Source: Bacteroidota bacterium (GTDB lineage Bacteria; Bacteroidota; Bacteroidia; Bacteroidales; Prolixibacteraceae). From it: 11,873 nt of DNA. The stretch covers positions 1 to 11,873 of the forward strand of contig JAUYTA010000265.1 in the NCBI GenBank assembly GCA_030695265.1, given 5' to 3'. Below are positions 1 through 7,121 of the stretch, in pieces. The position numbers were made by a program, and so were the translations under genes. Position 1 is the first letter of the stretch; every line of letters begins with the position of its first letter. Below the pieces are notes generated by a model that worked only from the letters and a program-made list of their open reading frames with translations, was not told the DNA's origin and did not search any database.

Positions 1-1
1 T

Positions 2-319
2 GGCACTGGTATTGCGCCATTCAGGAGTATGGTTCGTACTTATCCTGAAATTGATTACACGCTCATTCACGGTGTTCGCCTTGTAACCGAAGCCTACGAC
101 CGGCATGAATATGCAAGCGATCGCTATGTTTTATGCACAAGCCGCGACACGAATGGAACTTATACAGGTCGGGTTACAGGTTATTTAAAAAACTGTACTT
201 TCGCTCCTGAAACGGATTTTTACCTTTGCGGCAACAGTGACATGATTTTCGACGCGCTTGAAATACTAAAAGAAAAAGGGTTTGAACGCGACCAAATTCA
301 CTGCGAAGTTTACTTTTAG
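2..319 (+). CDS. Ferredoxin/flavodoxin-NADP(+) reductase-like protein, C-terminal part
   Basis: The gene starts before the window, and the reading frame is open from base 2. About 105 residues are visible, corresponding to the NAD(P)-binding half of a plant-type ferredoxin-NADP reductase fold. The first visible residues are GTGIAPFRSM, the pyridine-nucleotide-binding motif of this family. Near the C-terminus is YLCGNSDMI, matching the family's Y-x-CG element that contacts the nucleotide. The protein ends in CEVYF; an aromatic residue close to the C-terminus normally stacks on the flavin in these enzymes. The FAD domain lies outside the window, so the partner (ferredoxin or flavodoxin) and a role in electron supply are inferred. 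An internal ATG at 29 is not the true start, because the family motif continues upstream of it. It is followed at once by a palindrome that begins inside its stop codon. Confidence 0.85.
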   Translation, partial: GTGIAPFRSMVRTYPEIDYTLIHGVRLVTEAYDRHEYASDRYVLCTSRDTNGTYTGRVTGYLKNCTFAPETDFYLCGNSDMIFDALEILKEKGFERDQIHCEVYF

Positions 320-352
320 CAAGCTGCTGGCTGCTAGCCGCTAGCAACTTGC
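319..352. repeat. 34-bp imperfect palindrome after the reductase gene
   Basis: The segment begins GCAAGCTGCTGGC and ends AGCAACTTGC. Its two halves pair along almost their whole length, with two mismatches and one G-T wobble, centred on GCTAGCCGCTAGC. It starts at the last base of the TAG stop codon of the reductase gene and lies in the 58-bp gap before miaB. No T-run follows on either strand, so it is not a standard intrinsic terminator. It could be an mRNA 3'-end stabiliser or an interspersed repeat. It is unrelated in sequence to the C-rich repeats further right. Confidence 0.6.
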
Positions 353-377
353 CATTCAAAATAAAAATGTTCTATAA

Positions 378-1721
378 ATGAAATATCACCTGATTACATT
401 GGGTTGCCAGATGAACCTTTCGGACAGCGAGCGCGTGAGCGCCGTGCTCGAAAATATGGGTTACGAAAGAACTGAAAACGAGGAAGAAGCCAATTTACTT
501 GGTATGCTGGCTTGTTCGGTGAGGCAAAAACCCATCGATAAAGTTTATAACAAAATCGCCCAGTGGAACCGGTGGAAGAACAAGCGCAACCTGATCACTT
601 TTGTTTCAGGATGTTTGTTGCCTGCCGACAAGGAGAAATTCCTGAAAACGTTTGACCTGACATTTCAGATGAGCGAACTGGCGCAATTGCCGGAAATGAT
701 TCGCGGATACGGAGTTGTGACTCCTGCCGGACTTCGGTCGCCGCAACCGGTGATGCCTAAAAACGAGCACATTGCCGAAATGTGGCACATCAAACCTAAA
801 TACCAATCGAGCTACGAAGCTTTTGTGCCGATTCAAAACGGATGCGATAAATTCTGCACTTTTTGTGCGGTTCCATATACACGTGGACGCGAAGTTTCAC
901 GGCCATCCGTTGAAATCATCGAAGAAGTTCGCCATCTGGTGAATCAGGGCTATAAATCCATTACGCTTTTGGGGCAGAATGTAAATTCGTACGGACTGGA
1001 TAAAAATGGCCAGGAAATCAATTTTGCGGAATTACTTCGTCAGATTGGCGAATACGGCATCACTTCCGGCGAAGAATTTTGGGTATATTTTACCTCGCCA
1101 CATCCGCAGGACATGAACCGCGAAGTAATTGAAGTAATTGCTGCGTACGATTGTCTGGCGAAGCAAGTTCACCTGCCCATGCAAAGTGGCGACGAGCGTG
1201 TGCTGATAAAGATGAACCGTCGGCATTCTATGGACAAATACCGCCGGATTGTGGCCGACATTCGCGAACTGATTCCGCAGGCCACTTTGTTTACCGACAT
1301 TATTGTTGGATTTTCAAGCGAAGGCGAACCCGAATTTCAGAACACAGTGACTGCCATGAACGAATTCCGTTATAACATGGCCTACATTGCAATGTATTCG
1401 CCACGACCCGGAGCCGCCAGTTTCAGATGGGACAACGAGGTTTCTGCGGAAGATAAAAAAGACCGCCTGCACCGGCTAACCGAAATACTGAAAATTCATT
1501 CAAAAGAATACAATGAAACAATGGTTGGCAGAACAATGCGTGTTCTGATCAACGGAACCGACCGGAAAACAGGCTTTTCAACCGGACTCACTGAAGGCAA
1601 GCTTATTGTCCGACTCGATCACAGCGATGCATCATTGATGGGAAAGATTGTGGATGTGAAAATTACTTCGGCAGCCGATTTTTCTATGAGTGGCGAAATG
1701 TTGGTTTTAGTTAACCATTAA
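378..1721 (+). CDS. miaB: tRNA-2-methylthio-N6-dimethylallyladenosine synthase (MiaB family)
   Basis: Radical-SAM methylthiotransferase of 447 residues, a normal length for MiaB. The N-terminal UPF0004 domain has the three cysteines expected to hold the auxiliary [4Fe-4S] cluster: C10 (LGCQMN), C46 (ACSVRQ) and C79 (SGCLLP). The radical-SAM triad C156/C160/C163 is in NGCDKFCTFCAVPYTRGRE. LGQNVNSYG at about 198 is typical of MiaB rather than RimO, and a TRAM-like RNA-binding tail follows from about residue 380. The enzyme methylthiolates i6A37 in tRNAs that read codons starting with U. The motif usually reading NTCS(V/I)R is LACSVRQ here, and the N-terminus resembles a divergent MiaB subclade. 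The ATG at 378 is chosen because the alternative at 366 stops after four codons. The 3' end overlaps the convergent mevalonate kinase gene by 15 bp. Confidence 0.9.
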   Translation: MKYHLITLGCQMNLSDSERVSAVLENMGYERTENEEEANLLGMLACSVRQKPIDKVYNKIAQWNRWKNKRNLITFVSGCLLPADKEKFLKTFDLTFQMSELAQLPEMIRGYGVVTPAGLRSPQPVMPKNEHIAEMWHIKPKYQSSYEAFVPIQNGCDKFCTFCAVPYTRGREVSRPSVEIIEEVRHLVNQGYKSITLLGQNVNSYGLDKNGQEINFAELLRQIGEYGITSGEEFWVYFTSPHPQDMNREVIEVIAAYDCLAKQVHLPMQSGDERVLIKMNRRHSMDKYRRIVADIRELIPQATLFTDIIVGFSSEGEPEFQNTVTAMNEFRYNMAYIAMYSPRPGAASFRWDNEVSAEDKKDRLHRLTEILKIHSKEYNETMVGRTMRVLINGTDRKTGFSTGLTEGKLIVRLDHSDASLMGKIVDVKITSAADFSMSGEMLVLVNH

Positions 1722-2705
1722 CAATTCAATTTGATTCTTGCCGGCCCAGTTTTTAAGCCCATTTTTAGTTTCTGAAATGACCAGCAAAAAGCCGCCACCG
1801 CCCGATCCCAACAGTTTTATAAAAACCTTTTCGGTTAGCGCTGCTGAAATTATACCATGAAAATCTCCGGGAATCATTCGCTGGAAATGCTGTAACTGAA
1901 AGTGAATCAGTTGTTCCAGAAAAAGAAAAAAGTTTTGTTGATCGCCGTTCAGCAACGATTCTACGCAGCCGTTGTTGGCCGGAATAAACTGTTTATCGAA
2001 TGCCAGTTTAAACTCCGGAAAGTTCGACCGTTCAATAAAATGCTGAACCAGCGGGCCGGTTGGTCCGGTTGTTCCGGTATCAATTAACGCAAACGATAAA
2101 TCAGTTTCAGCCAAATTTATTTTTACATGGTGAATTGTTTTTTTTGAATCGATCAGCAAAGGACAGTTCAAAAATGAAATCAGCGGATCAATTCCCGAAC
2201 TTTTGCCGTGAAAATAGCTTTCCAGCATTGAAAAATCAACTTTCAGCGATTCAGGCGTAAGTTCAGCTTCTGGAACAGAACTTTCGGCATACCGGCTGAA
2301 AAGCGCCGCCACCAATGCGCCAGAACTTCCAACACCATATTGCTGCGGAATATTTGAGTTAAAATACAATCCTTTTTCAAGATCAGTTTTCAGGCTTTGC
2401 AAATCGAACGGAAAATTCAGTTTTTGGCTGTCATCGTCCGTTTTCAGGTGTTCGTAGAACTTTCGGATTTCGGTCGTACTTTCCTGATGCGATTGATCCG
2501 AATCAAAATCGAGAAAACCCGAAAACCGGTCGAACGGAACTGAAAGAGCTTTTGCACCGAACATCAGTCCGTATTCGCCAAAAAGAAGGAGTTTTGAGTT
2601 GAAGACGCAAGCCCCATCCCCAACCCTTCCCCCATGGGGAAGGGAGGAAAGCCCCTCTAAATCTCCCCGAAGGGGAGACTTCGGGAAATTGAAGGTTCTG
2701 AACAT
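1707..2705 (-). CDS. mvk: Mevalonate kinase (GHMP superfamily) with a repeat-encoded N-terminal insertion
   Basis: ATP-dependent kinase expected to phosphorylate mevalonate at O5. With the ATG at 2705 it has 332 residues. Family elements are FNSKLLLFGEYG at about 35-46, the ATP-loop YGVGSSGAL at about 123-131, FHGKSSGID with the likely catalytic Asp at 173, and the glycine-rich third motif LLGSGGGGF at about 298-306. An in-frame TTG at 2732 would add nine residues; I prefer the ATG. Residues about 8-34 do not belong to the family. They are translated from two abutting palindromic repeat modules (2610-2681) lying between the start codon and the conserved core. It is the last gene of the - strand cluster, about 90 bp after mvaD. 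Specificity for mevalonate rests on family resemblance and on the neighbours. Confidence 0.85.
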   Translation of the reverse strand: MFRTFNFPKSPLRGDLEGLSSLPHGGRVGDGACVFNSKLLLFGEYGLMFGAKALSVPFDRFSGFLDFDSDQSHQESTTEIRKFYEHLKTDDDSQKLNFPFDLQSLKTDLEKGLYFNSNIPQQYGVGSSGALVAALFSRYAESSVPEAELTPESLKVDFSMLESYFHGKSSGIDPLISFLNCPLLIDSKKTIHHVKINLAETDLSFALIDTGTTGPTGPLVQHFIERSNFPEFKLAFDKQFIPANNGCVESLLNGDQQNFFLFLEQLIHFQLQHFQRMIPGDFHGIISAALTEKVFIKLLGSGGGGFLLVISETKNGLKNWAGKNQIELLMVN

Positions 2706-2812
2706 TTTAGCTTTTTTAAACACTTGTTCCAATGTAAAATAATAAATCTCTGCATACCGATTCTTACTCCCCTCCTTCGGAGGGGTCGGGGGAGGCTATT
2801 TGGGGGAGGCTA
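2610..2812. repeat. Composite inverted-repeat element I (mvaD/mvk junction)
   Basis: The left arm has two tandem modules. Module A (2610-2647) contains a perfect 9-bp stem, CCCTTCCCC/GGGGAAGGG, around CAT (2624-2644). Module B (2651-2681) contains a perfect 7-bp stem, TCTCCCC/GGGGAGA, around GAA (2662-2678). The right arm (2766-2798) is module A in the opposite orientation, with stem CCCCTCC/GGAGGGG around TTC (2769-2785), and ends GGGGGAGGCTA. That 11-mer recurs at 2802-2812. The spacer is about 84 bp and holds the start codon of mvk. The left arm encodes the odd N-terminus of mvk; the right arm supplies the TAG stop and last residues (ASPK) of mvaD. The layout resembles a REP doublet (REPIN); mobility is inferred. 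Confidence 0.75.
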
Positions 2813-3857
2813 CCACCCTTACCGGCCCTTTTCCGATCCGGTCGTCAATCCAATTTCCATCTTCACAAAATTCCAGTAAATCACGTTCAATAAAAGCTTT
2901 CACATCCAGCTCATTCTTTTTGAAATAGAGCAAATGAATATTTGGTCCAGCATCAATCGTAAATAAAACCGGTATTTTCGCTCTTTCACGAAACCTTCTG
3001 ATTCGGCTGATCAATTCAAGACTATTCGGTTTCAGCAAAATAAACGATGGATTGGAAGTCATCATCATGGCATGCAAACTCAGTGCTTCATTTTCAACTA
3101 CTTCAATAAAACTTTCCAGATTTCCGGTGAGCATGGCAAGATACAACTCGTTGATATTCTGATGTGCCTGCCCAATACGTGCCCGTTGAAAAACATGATC
3201 GTTCATTAGCTCGTGCCCGACAGAACTGGAAACCTGTTTGGTACCTGAATCAACCATCAGAATGGCATCGCGAAGGCCGTAAAAAGCGGGGTGAATTCCT
3301 TCATATATCATTATCGCATGTTCGTCGCTGCACGATTCAAACAATTGTGTCTGACCCCAAATCGCGAAACCCGGATACACCGACCGGCAGGCGCTTCCAC
3401 TTCCCAGTCGCGCTATTTCCGAAGCTTTTAACCATAGATCCGGGTGGTCAGGTTCTCTTCCTGAAATGGCAAAGTCGATTTCAGTAATGCACAACGCCAA
3501 TGCGCCAAACGACGATGCCGACGACGCAATTCCAGCCGAATGCGGGAAACTGTTGTGACTGTGAATTCTGAAATTGTATTTGTGAATCCATGGCATTTGC
3601 TTGGAAATAGTATGGAGGAATTTTTCAATCCGATCGCCAAAAGCGCTGGGCGCACCCTCAAAATAAAACTCAACTTTCTGCTCACCTTCCTTCAGCAATT
3701 CCACCGATGTTTCGGTAAAGGCATTCTGAAGCACAAAACTCAACGATGGGTTCATTGGTTTCTGAAAATCACGTTTCCCCCAGTATTTCACCAGCGCAAT
3801 ATTCGAAGGACATCGCCATTTACTTGCCCAATGGACATGCTTTGTTGTTCCGGTCAT
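2796..3857 (-). CDS. mvaD: Diphosphomevalonate decarboxylase
   Basis: GHMP-superfamily enzyme of 353 residues that converts mevalonate 5-diphosphate to isopentenyl diphosphate, using ATP and releasing CO2. Visible family elements are CPSNIALVKYWGKRD at 16-30, NPSLS at 36-40, the phosphate loop FPHSAGIASSASSFGALALC at 104-123, SGSACRS at 153-159, and TIDAGPN with the catalytic Asp at 302. The set is complete, so an active decarboxylase is expected. Phosphomevalonate decarboxylase or mevalonate-3-kinase paralogues cannot be formally excluded by eye. The start ATG overlaps the stop of the upstream kinase gene as ATGA (4 bp), which indicates translational coupling. The last four residues (ASPK) and the TAG stop come from the flanking repeat, so the ancestral C-terminus was probably slightly different. 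Confidence 0.93.
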   Translation of the reverse strand: MTGTTKHVHWASKWRCPSNIALVKYWGKRDFQKPMNPSLSFVLQNAFTETSVELLKEGEQKVEFYFEGAPSAFGDRIEKFLHTISKQMPWIHKYNFRIHSHNSFPHSAGIASSASSFGALALCITEIDFAISGREPDHPDLWLKASEIARLGSGSACRSVYPGFAIWGQTQLFESCSDEHAIMIYEGIHPAFYGLRDAILMVDSGTKQVSSSVGHELMNDHVFQRARIGQAHQNINELYLAMLTGNLESFIEVVENEALSLHAMMMTSNPSFILLKPNSLELISRIRRFRERAKIPVLFTIDAGPNIHLLYFKKNELDVKAFIERDLLEFCEDGNWIDDRIGKGPVRVVASPK

Positions 3858-4792
3858 TGGTTTTCCCGTTTTAAGATCAGTTCATTCCATCTAAAAATAG
3901 TGGTTAATCCTCTATTATCAAAATATTTTTTCACTCCTGAAAAAGGCAGTGCTGACGAAATCAGGTAGAAGTCGCCACTCCATGCCCCCAACGATTTTAT
4001 CGCGCCATCAAAGTCATTGAAAAGCTGCTCTTTCACAGGTATTTGCCCGATCAGCCTGCCAACAATTTCTTCGTGTTGTCTTATTAATTTGTTGAAATTA
4101 TTTTGATCAAGGCAGCCTGCAAACTCGTCCGACAATGCCGAAACTTCCTGAATCAGCCGATCCGAAACCTTTTTCTCTTTCAGGAATGTACTGACTTCGG
4201 AACTTGTTTTTTTCTTTTTTCCTGAATACACCAGAAACAGTTGTTCTGAAAACGGATAATTCAATACAATTGGTTGCGCTGGTTTGTTCCTGACATACAA
4301 AATCGGTCCGTCAGCATTTGCGCAGGCAATGTCAAATCCTGAGCCTTGAAATACCAGTTCGTTCAGGATAAAAGGATCGACACCTGCCCATTGCGAAAGA
4401 AGGCTGATCAATGTGCTGCTGCTGCCAAAACCCCATTCTGGATTGGCTTCCAGCGATGTTTCTATTTTAGTTCCGGCTTTTGGATGAAAGATTGGATTCA
4501 GTGTTTTGATGGTTCGAAATATTTTGCTCAGTGTTGCCGCTTTTTCAGTATGACTGGTTTTGATAGCCGAAAAATCATTTGGATTTAGCTCACACGAAAA
4601 CCATACTTTTCCTTCATAAAAAGCCTGCCAAATTATGTCTTCAGAATTCAGTCTATCCTGAACGGTCAATTGTTGACCCAATTTAATCGGTAGCGCAATT
4701 GCCTTTGCCCCGTGAAGAATCAGGTATTCTCCGGTTAAAAGCAGCTTGCCGTTGGCGCGATATGTTGAGGAAGAAGTCAATAGATTCGACAT
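3854..4792 (-). CDS. GYDIA-family GHMP kinase, probable phosphomevalonate kinase
   Basis: A 312-residue GHMP kinase. The N-terminus ANGKLLLTGEYLILHGAKAIALP (13-35) is the family's first motif and WGFGSSSTL (120-128) is the ATP-loop. GSGFDIACANADG (150-162) corresponds to the signature that names the Bacteroidota GYDIA family, with Phe for Tyr. The third GHMP motif is degenerate: KSLGAWSGDFYL (266-277) instead of the usual glycine run, a feature I associate with this family. The pathway needs a kinase between mevalonate kinase and the decarboxylase, and no classical phosphomevalonate kinase is present, so phosphorylation of mevalonate 5-phosphate is the inferred role. The gene starts directly after the HMG-CoA reductase stop (TGAATG, no spacer) and overlaps mvaD by 4 bp, so it sits inside a tightly coupled unit. 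Confidence 0.85.
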   Translation of the reverse strand: MSNLLTSSSTYRANGKLLLTGEYLILHGAKAIALPIKLGQQLTVQDRLNSEDIIWQAFYEGKVWFSCELNPNDFSAIKTSHTEKAATLSKIFRTIKTLNPIFHPKAGTKIETSLEANPEWGFGSSSTLISLLSQWAGVDPFILNELVFQGSGFDIACANADGPILYVRNKPAQPIVLNYPFSEQLFLVYSGKKKKTSSEVSTFLKEKKVSDRLIQEVSALSDEFAGCLDQNNFNKLIRQHEEIVGRLIGQIPVKEQLFNDFDGAIKSLGAWSGDFYLISSALPFSGVKKYFDNRGLTTIFRWNELILKRENQ

Positions 4793-6112
4793 TCAAGATT
4801 CAAGATTCCTCCAATACTCTTCCACCGCCGAAAACGATACTGTTTTATCCTGAAAATAGCTTTGAATTTCAGCCCTTTTTTCCTCCGGAATATTCAGTTG
4901 GTTCAGGATATTGCTCAAATGCATTTTCATGTGTCCCTGCTGAATTCCGCCAGAAACCAGCGCTTTCACCGCTCCAAAATTGGATGCCAGTCCGGCCACT
5001 GCCAGATACATCATTAATTCCAACGCCGATGGATTTCCGAGTATCCGCATCGCCAGTTTCGAAAGTGGATGAACTGCTGTTACGCCGCCAACTACTCCGA
5101 CTGCCATTGCAATTTCGATGCTGAACCGAAACATTCTATTCTTAACCTGCACATCTGTTAGGCCAGCATATTGACCGTTGCGGGTGGCAAAAGCGTGTCC
5201 GCAAGCTTCAATGGCCCGAAAATCGTTTCCGGTTGCCACAGCCAGCGCATCAATACCGTTGAAAATACCTTTGTTGTGCGTTACTGCCCGCGAAACATCT
5301 GTCTGCGAAATGCGGATGGCCTGTTCAAACTTTTGTGCAAACTGAAAACATTCAGCTTCTGTTTTGCCGTCGAATAACTCATTGACCGGACATTCCACCC
5401 ATGCGCGAACACGGCTTTCAGGAGTATAATTGGATAAAATAGCCATGATGATTTCACATTCACGCTGGCCGGTTGAAATCTTTTCGCTGGTCAGAAAATA
5501 ATCCTGAAGGCTTTTACCGAATTGTTCCAAGCACGAATTGATAAAGTTGGCGCCCATTGCATCGCAGGTTTCAAAACCGGCATCAAGCTGAAAATAGTTA
5601 GGCAAAATAGTTGGCAATGATTTAAGTTCAATCTGGGTAATTCCGCCTCCGCGCTCTTCCATTTTTGCTGTCAGAAAAGCACTTTCAGTCAGCAACTTCA
5701 ATCGAATTTCAGGAAAAAGCGATTGTAAATACTCCGGATTCCCATTCCATTTGAAATGAAGTTGTCCTTTTTTTTCGGTGCCCAAAACTTCAGCATGAAA
5801 ACCGCCCCGCTTCGCCCAAAAACCGGCTGCATTTGCCAGCGCGGCAACAACCGAACTCTCTTCGGAAACCAATGGAAAAAATAAATTTTTGCCGTTCACC
5901 ACAAAATTTGGAGCTACGGAAAAAGGAAGATGAAAACTTGAAACCGGGTTTTCGCTCAAATCGTCGATGATTTTGCGGATAGTTTCGTTGGTTGCTTCGA
6001 AAGAACCAAGCCATTCAGCCAAATCTGGTTCAAATCCGTATTTCTGAATCAATGCATTGATTCGTTGTTGTTTGGTGTATTTCGAGAACCCCTGAATAAT
6101 GGAATTATCCAT
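4793..6112 (-). CDS. mvaA: Hydroxymethylglutaryl-CoA reductase, class II
   Basis: Soluble 439-residue reductase, close to the usual class II length and without membrane segments. It interconverts HMG-CoA and mevalonate using NAD(P)H. The four catalytic residues known from the Pseudomonas mevalonii enzyme can be placed: Glu85 in SEESSVVAALANAAG, Lys281 in THNKGIFNG, Asp297 in TGNDFRAIEACGHAFA, and His394 in QQGHMKMHLSNIL. DAMGANFIN (184-192) is the dinucleotide-binding helix motif. Class II enzymes can run in either direction, but the downstream kinases, decarboxylase and isomerase indicate mevalonate synthesis here. The substrate is the same compound made by the leucine-breakdown genes upstream. 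The start overlaps the fni stop by 8 bp, and the stop abuts the next ATG. The NADH or NADPH preference cannot be read from the sequence. Confidence 0.95.
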   Translation of the reverse strand: MDNSIIQGFSKYTKQQRINALIQKYGFEPDLAEWLGSFEATNETIRKIIDDLSENPVSSFHLPFSVAPNFVVNGKNLFFPLVSEESSVVAALANAAGFWAKRGGFHAEVLGTEKKGQLHFKWNGNPEYLQSLFPEIRLKLLTESAFLTAKMEERGGGITQIELKSLPTILPNYFQLDAGFETCDAMGANFINSCLEQFGKSLQDYFLTSEKISTGQRECEIIMAILSNYTPESRVRAWVECPVNELFDGKTEAECFQFAQKFEQAIRISQTDVSRAVTHNKGIFNGIDALAVATGNDFRAIEACGHAFATRNGQYAGLTDVQVKNRMFRFSIEIAMAVGVVGGVTAVHPLSKLAMRILGNPSALELMMYLAVAGLASNFGAVKALVSGGIQQGHMKMHLSNILNQLNIPEEKRAEIQSYFQDKTVSFSAVEEYWRNLES

Positions 6113-7115
6113 GATAATCGGGATTTATTTTTAAAAAAGCATTTGCAAGTTGAAGCGCCTGAATTTGATTTTCGAGGAAAGCTGCCAGCGATTCGTAACT
6201 TACAGAAGCATGTTTCAACACAGCTGAAGCCATTCCGAAAACAGCCGGCAACTGGCTTTTGGAAGTTAGATAATAACCGTCCAGGGCATTTTGAATTCCG
6301 CCCGAAATAATCAGCTGGCGACAAGCAGGATTCGGATTTTCTTTCAGGATTTGATTCACGGAGTTGACCATTTGACTGGCAGACTGGCCGACAAATGCAA
6401 ATGGCAAGCCCGCTTCCAGTTTTTGGGGATCGCCGCGCAACATTTCCAGTTTAGCGAAGTTGGTTCCTCCGTAGGCTCCAAATTCAATGGCTTCTATCGG
6501 AAGGGCAAGCAATTGCCGCATACTTTCAGGACCAAAACCCTGACCAACTTCCTTCACAATAATCTTAAAATCGACCTGAGTGAGCAATTGCTGAATCGTT
6601 TGCAAAGGAGATTGTTTCAGGCGGTTTCCTTCAGGCTGAAACCATTCCTGCAAGGGATTGACATGCACGATCAATCCGTCAGCGCGAAGTTCTCCGACCA
6701 GATCGCCAACTGCCTGAATATTCTTTGATGCGAGCAATTCTTCAATTTGTGCAATTCCCAAATTGGCCCAAAATGGCTGATCGTCGCCAATTTCATTCCT
6801 GAAATTAAAATCGTCCCAATTGGTTTTATCGAATAGTAATTTGCGACAGGAGCCGAGTCCCATTCCCATTCCAAATTCGCGGCAGGCGCGTGCAATGTTT
6901 CTGTTGATAGTCTGTGCCACACCAGTTCCGCCAGTCATGCTCGAAACCCAAATGGGATTTCGCATCGTTTTGCCGAGAAATAGAATACTCAAATCTGAAT
7001 TTTCAGGATGGGCAGCCAGCATTGGTTCGTAGTTGAAACGCTGGTCTTGCTCCGTCAGTTTGGTCTGCGAATCAAGCGCAAGTTTGATGTGTTCGAGTTT
7101 TCGGTCGGAAGCCAT
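6105..7115 (-). CDS. fni: Isopentenyl-diphosphate delta-isomerase, type 2 (FMN-dependent)
   Basis: FMN- and NADPH-dependent TIM-barrel isomerase of 336 residues that interconverts IPP and DMAPP. Family motifs in order are RKLEHI (5-10), WVSSMTGG (56-63), GLGSCRKLL (86-94), HVNPLQE (151-157, with the Gln and the Mg-binding Glu of the active site), KEVGQGFG (188-195), and FGAYGGTNFAKLE (212-224), which contacts the FMN phosphate region. It balances the two C5 units after the decarboxylase and supplies the DMAPP that MiaA would use to make the MiaB substrate. It starts 6 bp after the acyl-CoA dehydrogenase stop and overlaps HMG-CoA reductase by 8 bp. It therefore forms the physical joint between the leucine block and the mevalonate block. 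Confidence 0.95.
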   Translation of the reverse strand: MASDRKLEHIKLALDSQTKLTEQDQRFNYEPMLAAHPENSDLSILFLGKTMRNPIWVSSMTGGTGVAQTINRNIARACREFGMGMGLGSCRKLLFDKTNWDDFNFRNEIGDDQPFWANLGIAQIEELLASKNIQAVGDLVGELRADGLIVHVNPLQEWFQPEGNRLKQSPLQTIQQLLTQVDFKIIVKEVGQGFGPESMRQLLALPIEAIEFGAYGGTNFAKLEMLRGDPQKLEAGLPFAFVGQSASQMVNSVNQILKENPNPACRQLIISGGIQNALDGYYLTSKSQLPAVFGMASAVLKHASVSYESLAAFLENQIQALQLANAFLKINPDYHG

Positions 7116-7121
7116 TGAGAA

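Noticed and set aside
2706..2732. TTG start for mevalonate kinase at 2732
   Set aside because: Possible, but an ATG nine codons later follows an A-rich stretch and no conserved residues are lost by using it.
3540..3968. Long + strand open frames opposite the cluster (for example 3540-3968, 6291-6728, 8576-9085)
   Set aside because: They lie wholly or largely opposite well-supported enzymes, show no family motifs and have compositions expected of antisense frames.
4793..6112. HMG-CoA reductase as a mevalonate-degrading enzyme
   Set aside because: Class II includes degradative enzymes, but the reductase is translationally coupled to IPP-forming genes; synthesis is the simpler reading.
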